Assembly (NCBI GenBank): GCA_949361645.1
Contig: OX442417.1
Coordinates: forward strand, 162,278-226,277
Length of the DNA stretch: 64,000 nucleotides
Direction of reading: 5' to 3'
Source of the DNA: Spongilla lacustris
Lineage: Eukaryota > Porifera > Demospongiae > Spongillida > Spongillidae
The notes beneath the pieces are model-generated. The model ran no database searches and had not been told where the DNA came from. It saw only the letters and a list, made by a program, of their open reading frames with translations. How positions within the stretch are numbered: the first letter of the stretch is position 1; the number at the start of each line of letters is the position of its first letter. Made by a program: the position numbers and the translations under genes. Shown piece by piece: positions 43,929-54,385 of this stretch.

Positions 43929-46607
43929 ATGGCGACAACTGACGACGAGCTCGTCGTGTATCATTCAGCGGACGAGTTCGAATGGTACGATAATTTGGAC
44001 GTGGATGAGGAGGGTGGTGCCAATGGCGACGGTGAATATAGAAGTGGTGATTCCGACGGCATTTATAGCGATGTCTGTGAAGGTGGAATGAACGGTGATG
44101 GTGAAAGTGACGGAGATGACGGTGATGGTGAAAGTGATGATGGTGGAAGTGATGATGGTGGAAGTGATAGCGATAAGGACTGTGATGGAAGCGACTGTGA
44201 TGGTGATAGCGGAAGCGACTGTGATGGCGATGGTGATGATGTCAGCAAGGGCCCAGGTGGTGTACCAGCTAGAATAGCACGGGGACAGTGTCGTCCACGT
44301 CGCATGCTGAATGCCTACCTCACTAAAGGAGGGTGCTGCAAAGACGGCTGCTTATTGAAGTACGGTGACTTGCCCAAAAGACGAGCACTCACATTATCCA
44401 GATTGGACAAGAAAACCAGAAAGGCAGTTGTTTATGGAATGCTTGCTGTGACTCGGAACAAATCTGGTTCTCGAAATACATTCCAATATCGCCTTGACTG
44501 GTCCAGTCCTGTCTGTAGGGATGCTTTCTGTGCCGTCATTGGCACAAGTTACCGTACATTGAAGCGTTGGCAGCAGCAGGTGTGCTCTGACTCTGATGTT
44601 GAGCCCCATCCCCATGGCAACTGTGGCAGGGCTCCTCACAATGCCCTCTCTCGCGAGGACAAAAGGATGGTGGTCAGATTTATTGAGAATTATGCTGCCA
44701 CAAATGCCCTCCCTGACCCTGGTCGATTGCAAGGGACGATCAGAGACTACGTTCTGGAGAGTGGCAAAACACTAAAGTCTGTGTACGCCGAGTATTGCAA
44801 AGCCATGGAGTCTACATCAAAGACCACACCAGCACCACAGCAACCTTGCCCTTACAAATTGACCACTCGGCTGAAGCGGCAGTACACCTTGCTCAACGTT
44901 CCTCCGGCTCCTCCTACACCTCCTGCTGCACGTGTGGTGAAGTACGTGTCATTTATTAGACTCTGGCGCAGGTACTGCTTCAACATCAAGATCCAACCTG
45001 CACGCAGTGATCTGTGTGACAAGTGTGACCAGATGTTGGTCACTTTGAGGCACAGCCTTTCTGATGAGCAGCGCAAAACAATAAATGACAAATACAACCA
45101 ACACCTCATTAAGGCCAAGGCATTCCGTGACGCCTACAATGCAAACATTGAGGAGGCTGAGAAGGAATGGGGAAGTAAGGGACAGAAGGAACGTGACCAG
45201 ATCCTGGGTCACTTGGAATCCAGGGCTCTGATGGCTCCCTTTACCTCACACGCCCACCTGGACATGCAGATGCAGTACTCCTTTGACTACTGCCAGCAGG
45301 TGTCACTGCCCTACAGCTCACAACAAAGGGGCACTTTTTATTTCAGGACACCTCGCAAGGTCCAGGTGTTTGGTGTGTGTTGTGAGCCGCTGTGCCGCCA
45401 GGTGTTCTTCTTAATTGACGAGGCTGAGCAGGCCGGCAAGGGTGCTGTGGTGGTGGTCAGCCTGGTGCACGCATTCTTCCACCTACATGGACTGGGAGAG
45501 AGGCATGTAACACTTCAGGCCGACAACTGTGTGGGCCAGAACAAGAACACCACCATGATGTGGTACCTGGCCTGGCGGGTGATCACTGGGCAACATAACG
45601 CCATACAGCTGAACTTCATGCTACCTGGGCACACAAAGTTCAGACCCGATTCCTACTTTGGCCTGTTCAAGAAGTACTACCGACGGCAGGACCATGTAGA
45701 TGACATGGATGACCTAGCTGACTGTGTCCGACACTGTGGCCAGAATGTCACTTGTGTGCCACAGCTGTACCAGAACTGGCAGTACTATGACTGGAACACC
45801 TTCTTGGGCCAGTGGTTTACTCCTTTGGCTGGCCTAGGCCGCTACCACACATTTGAGTTTGACCGAGAACACCCTGGTGTCATGAAAATGAAAATGTTAC
45901 CATCGGACACAAGCCCCACCGAGATGAGCATGCTGAGGGCTGGAGTGGCCATAAAGGACATACAGGAGGCTTATCAGAGCCATTCGATGCCACCTGTTAT
46001 TAACCCCAGTGGTTTGTCCCTGATGCGGTCACTGTACCTGTACGAAAGGGTGAGGGAATATGTTCGTGACCCCAAAAAAAGGGACAAAGTATGTCCAAAA
46101 CCTCCACCAAACTCAGAGGCCACCTCTTCCTATCCATGTGGCAATGCTTCATTCCTACCAGAAAACGACCAACCTGGACCTTCAACTGCCTTTCCTCACT
46201 CACCTACATGTACTGTTGAGGGTCATGAGTCTGCAGAAGACACATACAGTGAAGTGCAAGACGAAGCCAATAGCTGTGTTTCTGGCAGGAGGAAACGCAG
46301 ACCCAGGTCTGAACTGATCCTTGCCTACCAGTGCACTGTATGTGGCAATAAGTATGGCAGTGGCTCGGCCCTGTCCCTGCACAAAAAGATGACTCACAAG
46401 CAGCCTGCTGTTCCAGGTGATGAACACAGTGGTGCCACTAAGGTGGACAGTGCCAGTGTTGACGTAGGAAGCCAGGGTCCACCCTGCAAGCGCAGGCGTA
46501 GGAAAAAATCTGAAATTGACAGGCCATTTTCCTGTTTTGTGTGTGGCAATAAGTACGGCAGCTCATCCGCACTGTATACTCACAAGAAGAGAGACCATGG
46601 CTCATGA
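43929..46607 (+). CDS. Putative DDE-type transposase with two C2H2 zinc fingers, intact, intronless
   Basis: 892 residues from ATG 43929, chosen because MATTDDELVV opens an acidic N terminus; 12 codons upstream are also open. Layout: Asp/Ser/Gly-rich acidic region (about 1-115), basic Cys-containing segment (about 115-260), CxxC pair SDLCDKCDQM (about 365), then a core with HLDMQMQYSFDYCQQ (about 443), LQADNCVGQNKN (about 530) and GHTKFRPDSYFGLFKK (about 565). It ends with two fingers, YQCTVCGNKYGSGS...H...H (about 800) and FSCFVCGNKYGSSS...H...H (about 868). The core resembles a multicopy family of uncharacterised animal proteins; the spaced Asp residues suggest an RNase H-like fold, which is inference. 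Lack of introns and the transposon end upstream support a mobile origin. A domesticated host gene is the alternative. Confidence 0.75.
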   Translation: MATTDDELVVYHSADEFEWYDNLDVDEEGGANGDGEYRSGDSDGIYSDVCEGGMNGDGESDGDDGDGESDDGGSDDGGSDSDKDCDGSDCDGDSGSDCDGDGDDVSKGPGGVPARIARGQCRPRRMLNAYLTKGGCCKDGCLLKYGDLPKRRALTLSRLDKKTRKAVVYGMLAVTRNKSGSRNTFQYRLDWSSPVCRDAFCAVIGTSYRTLKRWQQQVCSDSDVEPHPHGNCGRAPHNALSREDKRMVVRFIENYAATNALPDPGRLQGTIRDYVLESGKTLKSVYAEYCKAMESTSKTTPAPQQPCPYKLTTRLKRQYTLLNVPPAPPTPPAARVVKYVSFIRLWRRYCFNIKIQPARSDLCDKCDQMLVTLRHSLSDEQRKTINDKYNQHLIKAKAFRDAYNANIEEAEKEWGSKGQKERDQILGHLESRALMAPFTSHAHLDMQMQYSFDYCQQVSLPYSSQQRGTFYFRTPRKVQVFGVCCEPLCRQVFFLIDEAEQAGKGAVVVVSLVHAFFHLHGLGERHVTLQADNCVGQNKNTTMMWYLAWRVITGQHNAIQLNFMLPGHTKFRPDSYFGLFKKYYRRQDHVDDMDDLADCVRHCGQNVTCVPQLYQNWQYYDWNTFLGQWFTPLAGLGRYHTFEFDREHPGVMKMKMLPSDTSPTEMSMLRAGVAIKDIQEAYQSHSMPPVINPSGLSLMRSLYLYERVREYVRDPKKRDKVCPKPPPNSEATSSYPCGNASFLPENDQPGPSTAFPHSPTCTVEGHESAEDTYSEVQDEANSCVSGRRKRRPRSELILAYQCTVCGNKYGSGSALSLHKKMTHKQPAVPGDEHSGATKVDSASVDVGSQGPPCKRRRRKKSEIDRPFSCFVCGNKYGSSSALYTHKKRDHGS

Positions 46608-46974
46608 CAAATGATCCATATTGTGAGATGCATTTCATGGTATTATTACCATTTCAATTTCATCTGTAGAAGTGAGGCCATTTTCCTTCACCCAAAGCTA
46701 CATGTACCTGGCAAGTCTTACAATTACCCAAGGAACCCAGACATCTTGGAGATAGATCCAACTGATGTTCAACAACAGCAACTGGACGTTCATACTCCTT
46801 GACATCAATGGAGGTCTAATACCAGCATTAAGAGCACTTAAAGCTAGAGAAGCTCTCAGGTTGTGAGTTACCTTAGCAATTTAGTTGCCTGAATAGACAC
46901 AGAACATGATGCATGCACCTCTGCAAATATAAGTTAGTTATTGCTCAGATTACTAGAGAGATGTTTGGTGCACC

Positions 46975-47240
46975 CATGAAGAAGTCGATTGTTGCTCAGA
47001 TATACATGTACATGTACATGTAGCTCTGGTGCACTCGTGAAGAAACGTTGGTTGTTGCAAAGTGATAACTCTGGTGCACCCGTGAAGTTAAAAGTCGATT
47101 GTTGCTCAGATATACATGTACATGTAGCTCTGGTGCACTTGTGAAGAAAAGTCGTTTGCAGTCGATTGTTGCTCAGATATACATGTACATGTAGCTCTGG
47201 TGCACTCGTGAAGAAAAGTCGGTTGTTGCTCAGATAATCT
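46975..47240. repeat. About 60-bp tandem repeat
   Basis: Four to five imperfect copies of GTCGATTGTTGCTCAGATAT then ACATGTACATGTAGCTCTGG then TGCACTCGTGAAGAAA. Confidence 0.88.
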
Positions 47241-47469
47241 ATGTACAGTGCAACTGTGTATCATGTTGAATCAAAAGTTCTTTTAAGAACTCGTTTGTCA
47301 GCTTGTCCTCACAATCTATTGAGGTAACATTCTGACAAACGTTACATTTACACAAGAAGTTACGCCTTAGCGAAGCTTGATTATCATAACAAAGAAGTGA
47401 TCACATGGGTACAAGCACATGAACATGTAAATGTTTTGAAAGAGTTCTAGTACGCATATTAATGGTAAC

Positions 47470-47660
47470 AGAATGGTCCTTGTCCTGCCCAAGTGTGTCT
47501 GGCATAGGTCCAGCTGTCCATGGTAATGGTGCCTGGGACCATGACTGTGATGGTGACTGGAGCTGAATCCTTGGTGGAAACTGGACTATTGCAGCTACTG
47601 GTGGCCTCACCATTACAGGCAGTGGCTCTGGCTGATAGGAATGATGCAAGTATGAGTATG
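47470..47660 (-). other. Possible exon, unidentified
   Basis: A minus-strand frame reads SARATACNGEATSSCNSPVS then DSAPVTITVMVPGTITMD. It has a composition like an extracellular beta-domain, but there is no clear splice context or family match. Low confidence. Confidence 0.25.
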
Positions 47661-47933
47661 AGGAATGGGATGATGAGCATGGTGAGGAAAAACATGAAGA
47701 TGGATGTGTTGAATGACTTGAATGTGTTTGCTAAGTAGAGTGACATGGTGAAGAACGTATTGGATGAGTTGAGTAGCGGGGTGATCCAGGTGAATAGGAA
47801 CGTGTTGTATGATTTGAGCGATTGAGTGAAGAGGAATGCACACGTGTTGAATGATGTGAGGTATGTGGTGAACTGGATGATTGTGATGGTGACCGAGATC
47901 TGCATGTACTACTTGTAGATGTACTTGTATCTA

Positions 47934-47992
47934 AGGATCCGCACTGTATACTCATGACAAATGAACCATATTGTGAAATTCATGCTTTTTTA
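47934..47992 (+). repeat. Duplicate of the 3' end of the transposase gene
   Basis: CCGCACTGTATACTCATGACAAATGAACCATATTGTGAAATTCATG matches 46567-46634 but lacks about 21 bp covering the last codons. It joins directly to the 71-bp array. Confidence 0.8.
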
Positions 47993-47997
47993 TGTAA

Positions 47998-50225
47998 TTT
48001 AAGGTCACCTCTGCAGTATATATCATACTTCTGTGTCATTAAGGGTCATCTCTGTACACCTTATGTATGTGTCGTTAAGGGGTCACCTGTACACCTTACG
48101 TCTGTGTGGTTAAGAGTCATCTCTGTACACCTTATGTATGTGTCGTTAAGGGGTCACCTGTACACCTTACGTCTGTGTGGTTAAGAGTCATCTCTGTACA
48201 CCTTACGTATGTATCATTAAGGGGTCACCTGTACACCGTACATCTGTGTGGTTAAGAGTCATCTCTGTATACCTTATGTATGTGTCGTTAAGGGGTCGCC
48301 TGTACACCGTACGTCTCTGTCGTTAAGAGACATCTCTGTAGACCTTATGTATGTGTCATTAAGGGGTCACCTGTACACCTTACGTCTGTGTGGTTAAGAT
48401 TCATCTCTGTATGTGTCGTTAAGGGGTCACCTGTGCACCTTACATCTGTGTGGTTAAGAGTCATCTCTGTATACCTTATGTATGTGTCGTTAAGGGGTCA
48501 CCTGTACACCGTACGTCTCTGTCGTTAAGAGACATCTCTGTAGACCTTATGTATGTGTCGTTAAGGGGTCACCTGTACACCGTACGTCTCTGTCATTAAG
48601 AGTCATCTCTGTATACCTTATGTATGTGTCGTTAAGGGGTCGCCTGTGCACCGTACGTCTCTGTCGTTAAGAGACATCTCTGTACACCTTATGTATGTGT
48701 CGTTAAGGGGTCACCTGTACACCTTACGTTTGTGTGGTTAAGATTCATCTCTGTATGTGTCGTTAAAGAGTCACCTGTGCACCTTACATCTGTGTGGTTA
48801 AGAGTCATCTCTGTACACCTTATGTATATGTCGTTAAGGGGTCACCTGTACACCTTACATCTGTGTGGTTAAGAGACATCTCTGTACACCTTATGTATGT
48901 GTCGTTAGGGGGTCACCTGTACACCTTACGTCTGTGTGGTTAAGAGTCATCTCTGTACGCCTTATGTATGTGTCATTAAGGGGTCACCTGTACACCGTAC
49001 GTCTGTGTGGTTAAGAGTCATCTCTGTACACCTTATGTATGTGTCGTTAAGGGGTCACCTGTACACCGTACGTCTGTGTGGTTAAGATTCATCTCTGTAT
49101 GTGTCGTTAAAGAGTCACCTGTGCACCTTACATCTGTGTGGTTAAGAGTCATCTCTGTACACCTTATGTATGTGTCGTTAAGGGGTCACCTGTACACCTT
49201 ACATCTGTGTGGTTAAGAGTCATCTCTATATACCTTATGTATGTGTCGTTAGGGGGTCACCTGTACACCTTACGTCTGTGTGGTTAAGAGTCATCTCTGT
49301 ACGCCTTATGTATGTGTCATTAAGGGGTCACCTGTACACCGTACGTCTGTGTGGTTAAGAGTCATCTCTGTACACCTTATGTATGTGTCGTTATGGGGTC
49401 ACCTGTACACCGTACGTCTGTGTGGTTAAGATTCATCTCTGTATGTGTCGTTAAAGAGTCACCTGTGCACCTTACATCTGTGTGGTTAAGAGTCATCTCT
49501 GTATACCTTATGTATGTGTCGTTAAGGGGTCACCTGTACACTGTACGTCTCTGTCGTTAAGAGTCATCTCTGTATACCTTATGTATGTGTCGTTAAGGGG
49601 TCACCTGTACACCGTACGTCTCTGTCGTTAAGAGACATCTCTGTACACCTTATGTATGTGTCGTTAAGGGGTCACCTGTACACCTTACATCTGTGTGGTT
49701 AAGAGTCATCTTGGTATACCTTATGTATGTGTTGTTAAGGGGTCACCTGTACACCGTATGTCTCTGTCGTTAAGAGTCATCTCTGTATACGTTATGTATG
49801 TGTCGTTAGGGGGTCGCCTGTACACCGTACGTCTCTGTCGTTACGAGACATCTCTGTACACCTTATGCATGTGTCGTTAAGGGGTCACCTGTACACCTTA
49901 CATCTGTGTGGTTAAGAGTCATCTCTGTATACCTTATGTATGTGTCGTTAAGGGGTCACCTGTACACGGTACGTCTGTGTGGTTAAGAGTCATCTCTGTA
50001 TGTGTCGTTAAAGAGTCACCTGTGCACCTTACATCTGTGTGGTTAAGAGTCATCTCTGTATACCTTATGTATGTGTCGTTAAGGGGTCACCTGTACACCG
50101 TACGTCTGTGTGGTTAAGAGTCATCTCTGTACACCTTATGTATGTGTCGTTAAGGGGTCACCTGTACACCTTACGTCTGTGTGGTTAAGAGTCATCTCCT
50201 TACACCTTATGTATGTGTCGTTAAG
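47998..50225. repeat. 71-bp satellite array with 344-bp higher-order repeat
   Basis: About 31 units built from GGTCACCTGTACACC...TTAAG and GTCATCTCTGTACACCTTATG...GTTAAG half-units (about 35 bp each). Shortened units recur so that blocks at 49007, 49351 and 49695 are spaced exactly 344 bp. Confidence 0.95.
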
Positions 50226-50379
50226 CCCCCATGGCCCTATTTCCAACTACCTATCCTCCTTTACTGCAATTTGTATTCTTTACTGCAAGTTGTATCTGAG
50301 GCCCAGGCCATCCCCTACTCAATAGCACTCTCAGTCTCCACACAACCAGCCCTCCCACCCACCCACCCCTAAACACCCC

Positions 50380-50760
50380 TCGTACATATGGTGTAATCAG
50401 ACTGCCAACAGGCCGGAGAGCTGCCAGCTGCCACATTACCAGGATTGAATGGGGTCATCACAAAAGTAGACCCCAGCATGTGGAGTGGAACATTGAACTG
50501 GAGCCGGCCCCAAACACTGGGGCCAGCCACAATGGCCCCGTATCCTAGCCCCACACAGTACTAACACCAGCTCCTCACTGCAAATGCATATGAAGCCACT
50601 ACCTGTGAAACCATTAACCCCCACACTACAAGAGGACTTAATGGTAGGGGAACCATCAACTACAAGTGGAGCTACCAGCTCGCATTGGACAAATGGAATA
50701 CCACCACTGAAGCAGCCTCCATTTGTAGAGTGTACATACGTGCCTACGTTTGTCTCTTCA
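50380..50760 (+). other. Unassigned open region
   Basis: All three plus frames are partly open (for example 50584-50793) and so is the minus strand (50436-50765). I recognise no domain, and splice sites do not decide a frame. Confidence 0.25.
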
Positions 50761-50972
50761 CACATTTTGTGTTGTAGATCTGAACTACTGTAGACATGTA
50801 CTTGTACAGAGTAAAATTTTATCAGTGTGGATGCTGTTAGTGGTGAATATGGTTACCTGCCCTATCGGTACTGATTGCGGTGGGTCTGCACCCGTGGTTG
50901 GTTTATATAGACAACAGAGGGCGTTTTGCCCTACTGGGAACTACTGCACGCAAGTAGCAAAACACGTAGATC

Positions 50973-51340
50973 TAAGTGCCGTTTTGAATGTCACATAAAT
51001 TGCACGCACAGTCACAGCTACAATGTGGCACGATGAAGACATCAGAATTCATGACCACACAAGTGAAGTTAGCAGACCCTACACTGTCAGAGATGTCAAC
51101 AGATCTAGACATTACCAGTGTAACCCAGTTTCACCTGTGCCCCACGGCCGCTATATACACTAGCATATACATTTTAGCAGATATACAACAGCCTAGGGCT
51201 AGCTATAGGTATACGCAAGTACGTAGTTGATGGCTAACTCCACTTGTGTGGTAGTGAATTCTGATGTCTTCATCGTGCCACATTGTACATTGTAGCTGTG
51301 ACTGTGCATGCAATTTATGTGACATTCAAAACGGCACTTA
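50973..51340. mobile_element. TIR element, about 105-bp arms
   Basis: Arms 50973-51075 and 51232-51340 are near-perfect reverse complements (outer ends TAAGTGCCGTTTTGAATGTC). The right arm has a short ACATTGT duplication. Unique centre of about 155 bp; no ORF. Confidence 0.88.
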
Positions 51341-51629
51341 CGTACTCGTACAGAACACTGTCTCAACAACAGCCGGAAATTTCTGAGTCCGGATTATGAC
51401 AAAATTAGCAGTACGCTGAACATGGCGAGTGTTTAGGTCCTAAACACTTTCTTTAGGTCCTAAACGTCCGAAACTGTAGGTCCATGCCCATATATGGGTG
51501 CGTTCACACGACTTTACGACATGTGTTTTATTGTACCGTAACCCTAGCAATTTATGTCCGCCCTTCTCTCGTTTCCATGCCCTCGCATCAGCTGCCTGGG
51601 AATAGCCATGCGGTGCGCGTCTGAATAAC

Positions 51630-52510
51630 CATAGATATTAGACTGGAAGGGATTGGAAACCGCGCACGTGCGCCATACATTTCAATGCAACGTAGCGGGG
51701 GACACTCCTGGCAGTTGCTAATTGGTTAGTCTGGCACCTCGCCCCTCAAATGTTTTTGGTCAAGTACGCAAGAGGCAAATAAGAAGAGTAGTACAAGGTA
51801 GTGCATGAACTGTGGATCACAAAGAAGTAAGTATTTTTTAAATACTCCATTCCTAAGGGAAGATATTCGACTTAAAGCGCTCCATGTCTAGAATTAAACT
51901 CACCGGTACTACGCCCGAACAAAGCGACGTAAAGGTACGGCGTTACGATAGGCAGATTGAGCACTGTGTTTTACGTACCACAGTATAGTTTTTGTGACAT
52001 GAATGCGTCGTACTCGATTTAAAAAAAAAAAAACTTACTTTTGACTAGGTGTGAAACTCACCGGTATAGCGACCGTAGCTTTGTCGTAAAAATTCTGAGA
52101 ACATGACTACCAGATAGCCAGATAAAAAATATGTGCCAACGGATAGTTAGTTTGCCATCTGTGCGTTTTCTACGACCAAAAAAAAAATCTAAAAGCTAAG
52201 CCTTTAATTCGCGCGCAATTTTTGGTAAATGAAGCTTGAACACAATGAACAGGTCATCGTCAATAATGTGGTCGATTGCGCCCTGAAAATCATCTGAATG
52301 TGAAATAAAACAACCTACAAAACCATGAACTTTATGAAAAGTGTTCCCTTTACCACAATCCACGGATACGTTCTTTTCCGCTCGCTCCTGTGCAAAAGTG
52401 GTACCCGCCATTTTATCCGTAAAGGCCTGGGGACTTGAACTGCCAGGACTGTACATGTTGATTGGTGTTAATTGGTCTGGTTTCCAATCCCTTCCAGTCT
52501 AATATCTATG
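51630..52510. mobile_element. Non-autonomous TIR element with 7-bp target duplication
   Basis: Perfect 32-bp terminal inverted repeats (51630-51661 and 52479-52510) beginning CATAGATATTAGACTGGAAG. GAATAAC flanks both sides (51623-51629 and 52511-52517). Length 881 bp. It contains one 71-86-codon minus-strand open frame (52196-52456) and no transposase. Confidence 0.92.
52196..52456 (-). CDS. Small ORF inside the TIR element, function unknown
   Basis: 86 codons, or 71 from the internal MAGTTFAQERAEKNVSVDCG start. It reads through a mixed, globular-looking sequence ending VFKLHLPKIARELKA. It could be a captured host exon or a transposon protein fragment; I do not recognise it. Confidence 0.3.
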   Translation of the reverse strand: MYSPGSSSPQAFTDKMAGTTFAQERAEKNVSVDCGKGNTFHKVHGFVGCFISHSDDFQGAIDHIIDDDLFIVFKLHLPKIARELKA

Positions 52511-52676
52511 GAATAACTTTTCAACAGTCCCGAGTCAACGATCTAAGAGGTCGCGGCAATGATATGTTGGTGAGTCTCAGTGTCCGATCGTTTTATTATA
52601 GTACTGACTCCATATTCCGATTGAGTACATAGGCGCGAGTATTCTATAAACACTTTAAGGCTGCTTGTATGCATGT

Positions 52677-52677
<1 letters not shown>

Positions 52678-52729
<52 letters not shown>
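52678..52729. repeat. GT microsatellite
   Basis: (GT)26, uninterrupted. Confidence 0.98.
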
Positions 52730-52731
<2 letters not shown>

Positions 52732-52774
52732 CGACATTTGTCTGTGTAATTGGTGTAAGAAGTGTGTGGGTTGG

Positions 52775-53190
52775 CTGGCATCTCCACTGGCATTATTATG
52801 ACCCCTGGTTATGTGGCAGCTGGTAGCTCTCCTGCTGGCAGTGAGGGGTCTGGATAACTCCATCTAGAACCACTGGTTGTGCAAGGCTGCTGACTGGACT
52901 TGCAGTGTGAGTGAGGGCTGGCATCTCCACTGTCATTATACATGTATATAAATGTAGTGGGGTCCCATTGACACATGCATTGGTTGTGTGTGGCTATTGT
53001 GGTGTTTAACGGTTCCAACATTGTGTCTAGTAGCTCCAAGTGTGGGGCTGGGACCCCTATTTTTGTGGGGGCTGGCTGCTGGCTCAACGTGCAGTGAGAG
53101 GGCTGGCATCTTCACAGTTATCAGACCCCTGGTGGCTCCCCTGCTGGCAGTGTGGGGGGGTCTGATAACTCCATCATTCCATAGGTAGTG
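52775..53190. repeat. Diverged direct repeat, about 325-bp spacing
   Basis: GGCTGGCATCTCCACTGG...GACCCCTGG...CTGCTGGCAGTG...TAACTCCATC (52773-52864) recurs at 53100-53175 with the same blocks; a third partial GGCTGGCATCTCCACTG lies at 52917. Both strands are partly open; no gene called. Confidence 0.7.
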
Positions 53191-54185
53191 TTTGGAGGGG
53201 GTGGGGCATGTGTGCCTCCCTAAGAGTTGGGGCTGCCAACTCTTCTTGCAGTGCATAGAGGGGAGTGGGAAGTACATGTAAAAGAGTGTACAGATGGAGG
53301 TTGTAGAGAAGTGAATAGATTGCATACGTGTGTACAGGGGAGTGTATGTATATAGATATAAATAAAATCATTGCTTTCGCCCACAATAGCATTCTAAAAG
53401 CTAAAAAGGCTCCATGCGCTTACAACATGTAAAATGCCATACATGTAATTACCACCACTCATAATCTGGATCTTTAAAGTAAAGTGTTGATCAGAACTCC
53501 ATGCAAGAGCTGCGCTTGCAACCTTATAAGTACATATTTGGTTACTACAAAATGAGTCCCAAGCACAATTGACCATGCTAAAGAACTGCATTAGATTCGC
53601 ATGACTTCACTAATGGTACATGTACATGTTAATCACTTGGAACAGTAATCTGTAACCCACAACATTTGAAGCACATCTAAAAGGGTTGAGAATTGCTGGT
53701 CAGTTCCTTCCCCCCCCCCCCCCCCCCCCCCTTTTTTAAAATGGTTGGTAGTTGCAACAATATGTATCAGGATACATTTGATGTGAAACACTTGACACTG
53801 AAATGCGCCTGGGCCTACATCTCTATATGTGATCAGGCATGCTGTTTACATTTATGAATGTATATGGTTTTTATAATCACTTTGAATACTTGCACTTCTA
53901 ATACTGCCAATAACACACATAGCCATTAATTTAAATAGCTTCCTGTCTGTGACAGGGCAACTGAAATCTGTCAAGGCACACACAGAGTTAACTAAGGATG
54001 AGCATGATAATGCCATATAATTGCTGGCGTATGCATGCATGGTATGACAATCTACTCCCCCTGCTTCTCGGCTTGTGGGCAGACCCCGGCCAGGCCAAGC
54101 AGGCTGACCTGTCAGGCCGGACTAGCCTTTGGCAACCCTGCATGACACTTGTCCATTATGGTTTTCAACCTTTTTAAATTAATGA
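53191..54185. other. Unassigned stretch with C22 tract
   Basis: No recognisable gene. A poly-C run occupies 53710-53731. Confidence 0.45.
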
Positions 54186-54385
54186 NNNNNNNNNNNNNNN
54201 NNNNNNNNNNNNNNNNNNNNNNNNNNNNNNNNNNNNNNNNNNNNNNNNNNNNNNNNNNNNNNNNNNNNNNNNNNNNNNNNNNNNNNNNNNNNNNNNNNNN
54301 NNNNNNNNNNNNNNNNNNNNNNNNNNNNNNNNNNNNNNNNNNNNNNNNNNNNNNNNNNNNNNNNNNNNNNNNNNNNNNNNNNNNN
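54186..54385. other. Assembly gap (200 N)
   Basis: Exactly 200 undetermined bases, a standard fixed-length gap; the true distance and content are unknown. Confidence 1.

Noticed and set aside
47998..50225. Regularly spaced similar sequence resembling a CRISPR array
   Set aside because: Units are directly adjacent without unique spacers and the context is animal DNA; it is a satellite.
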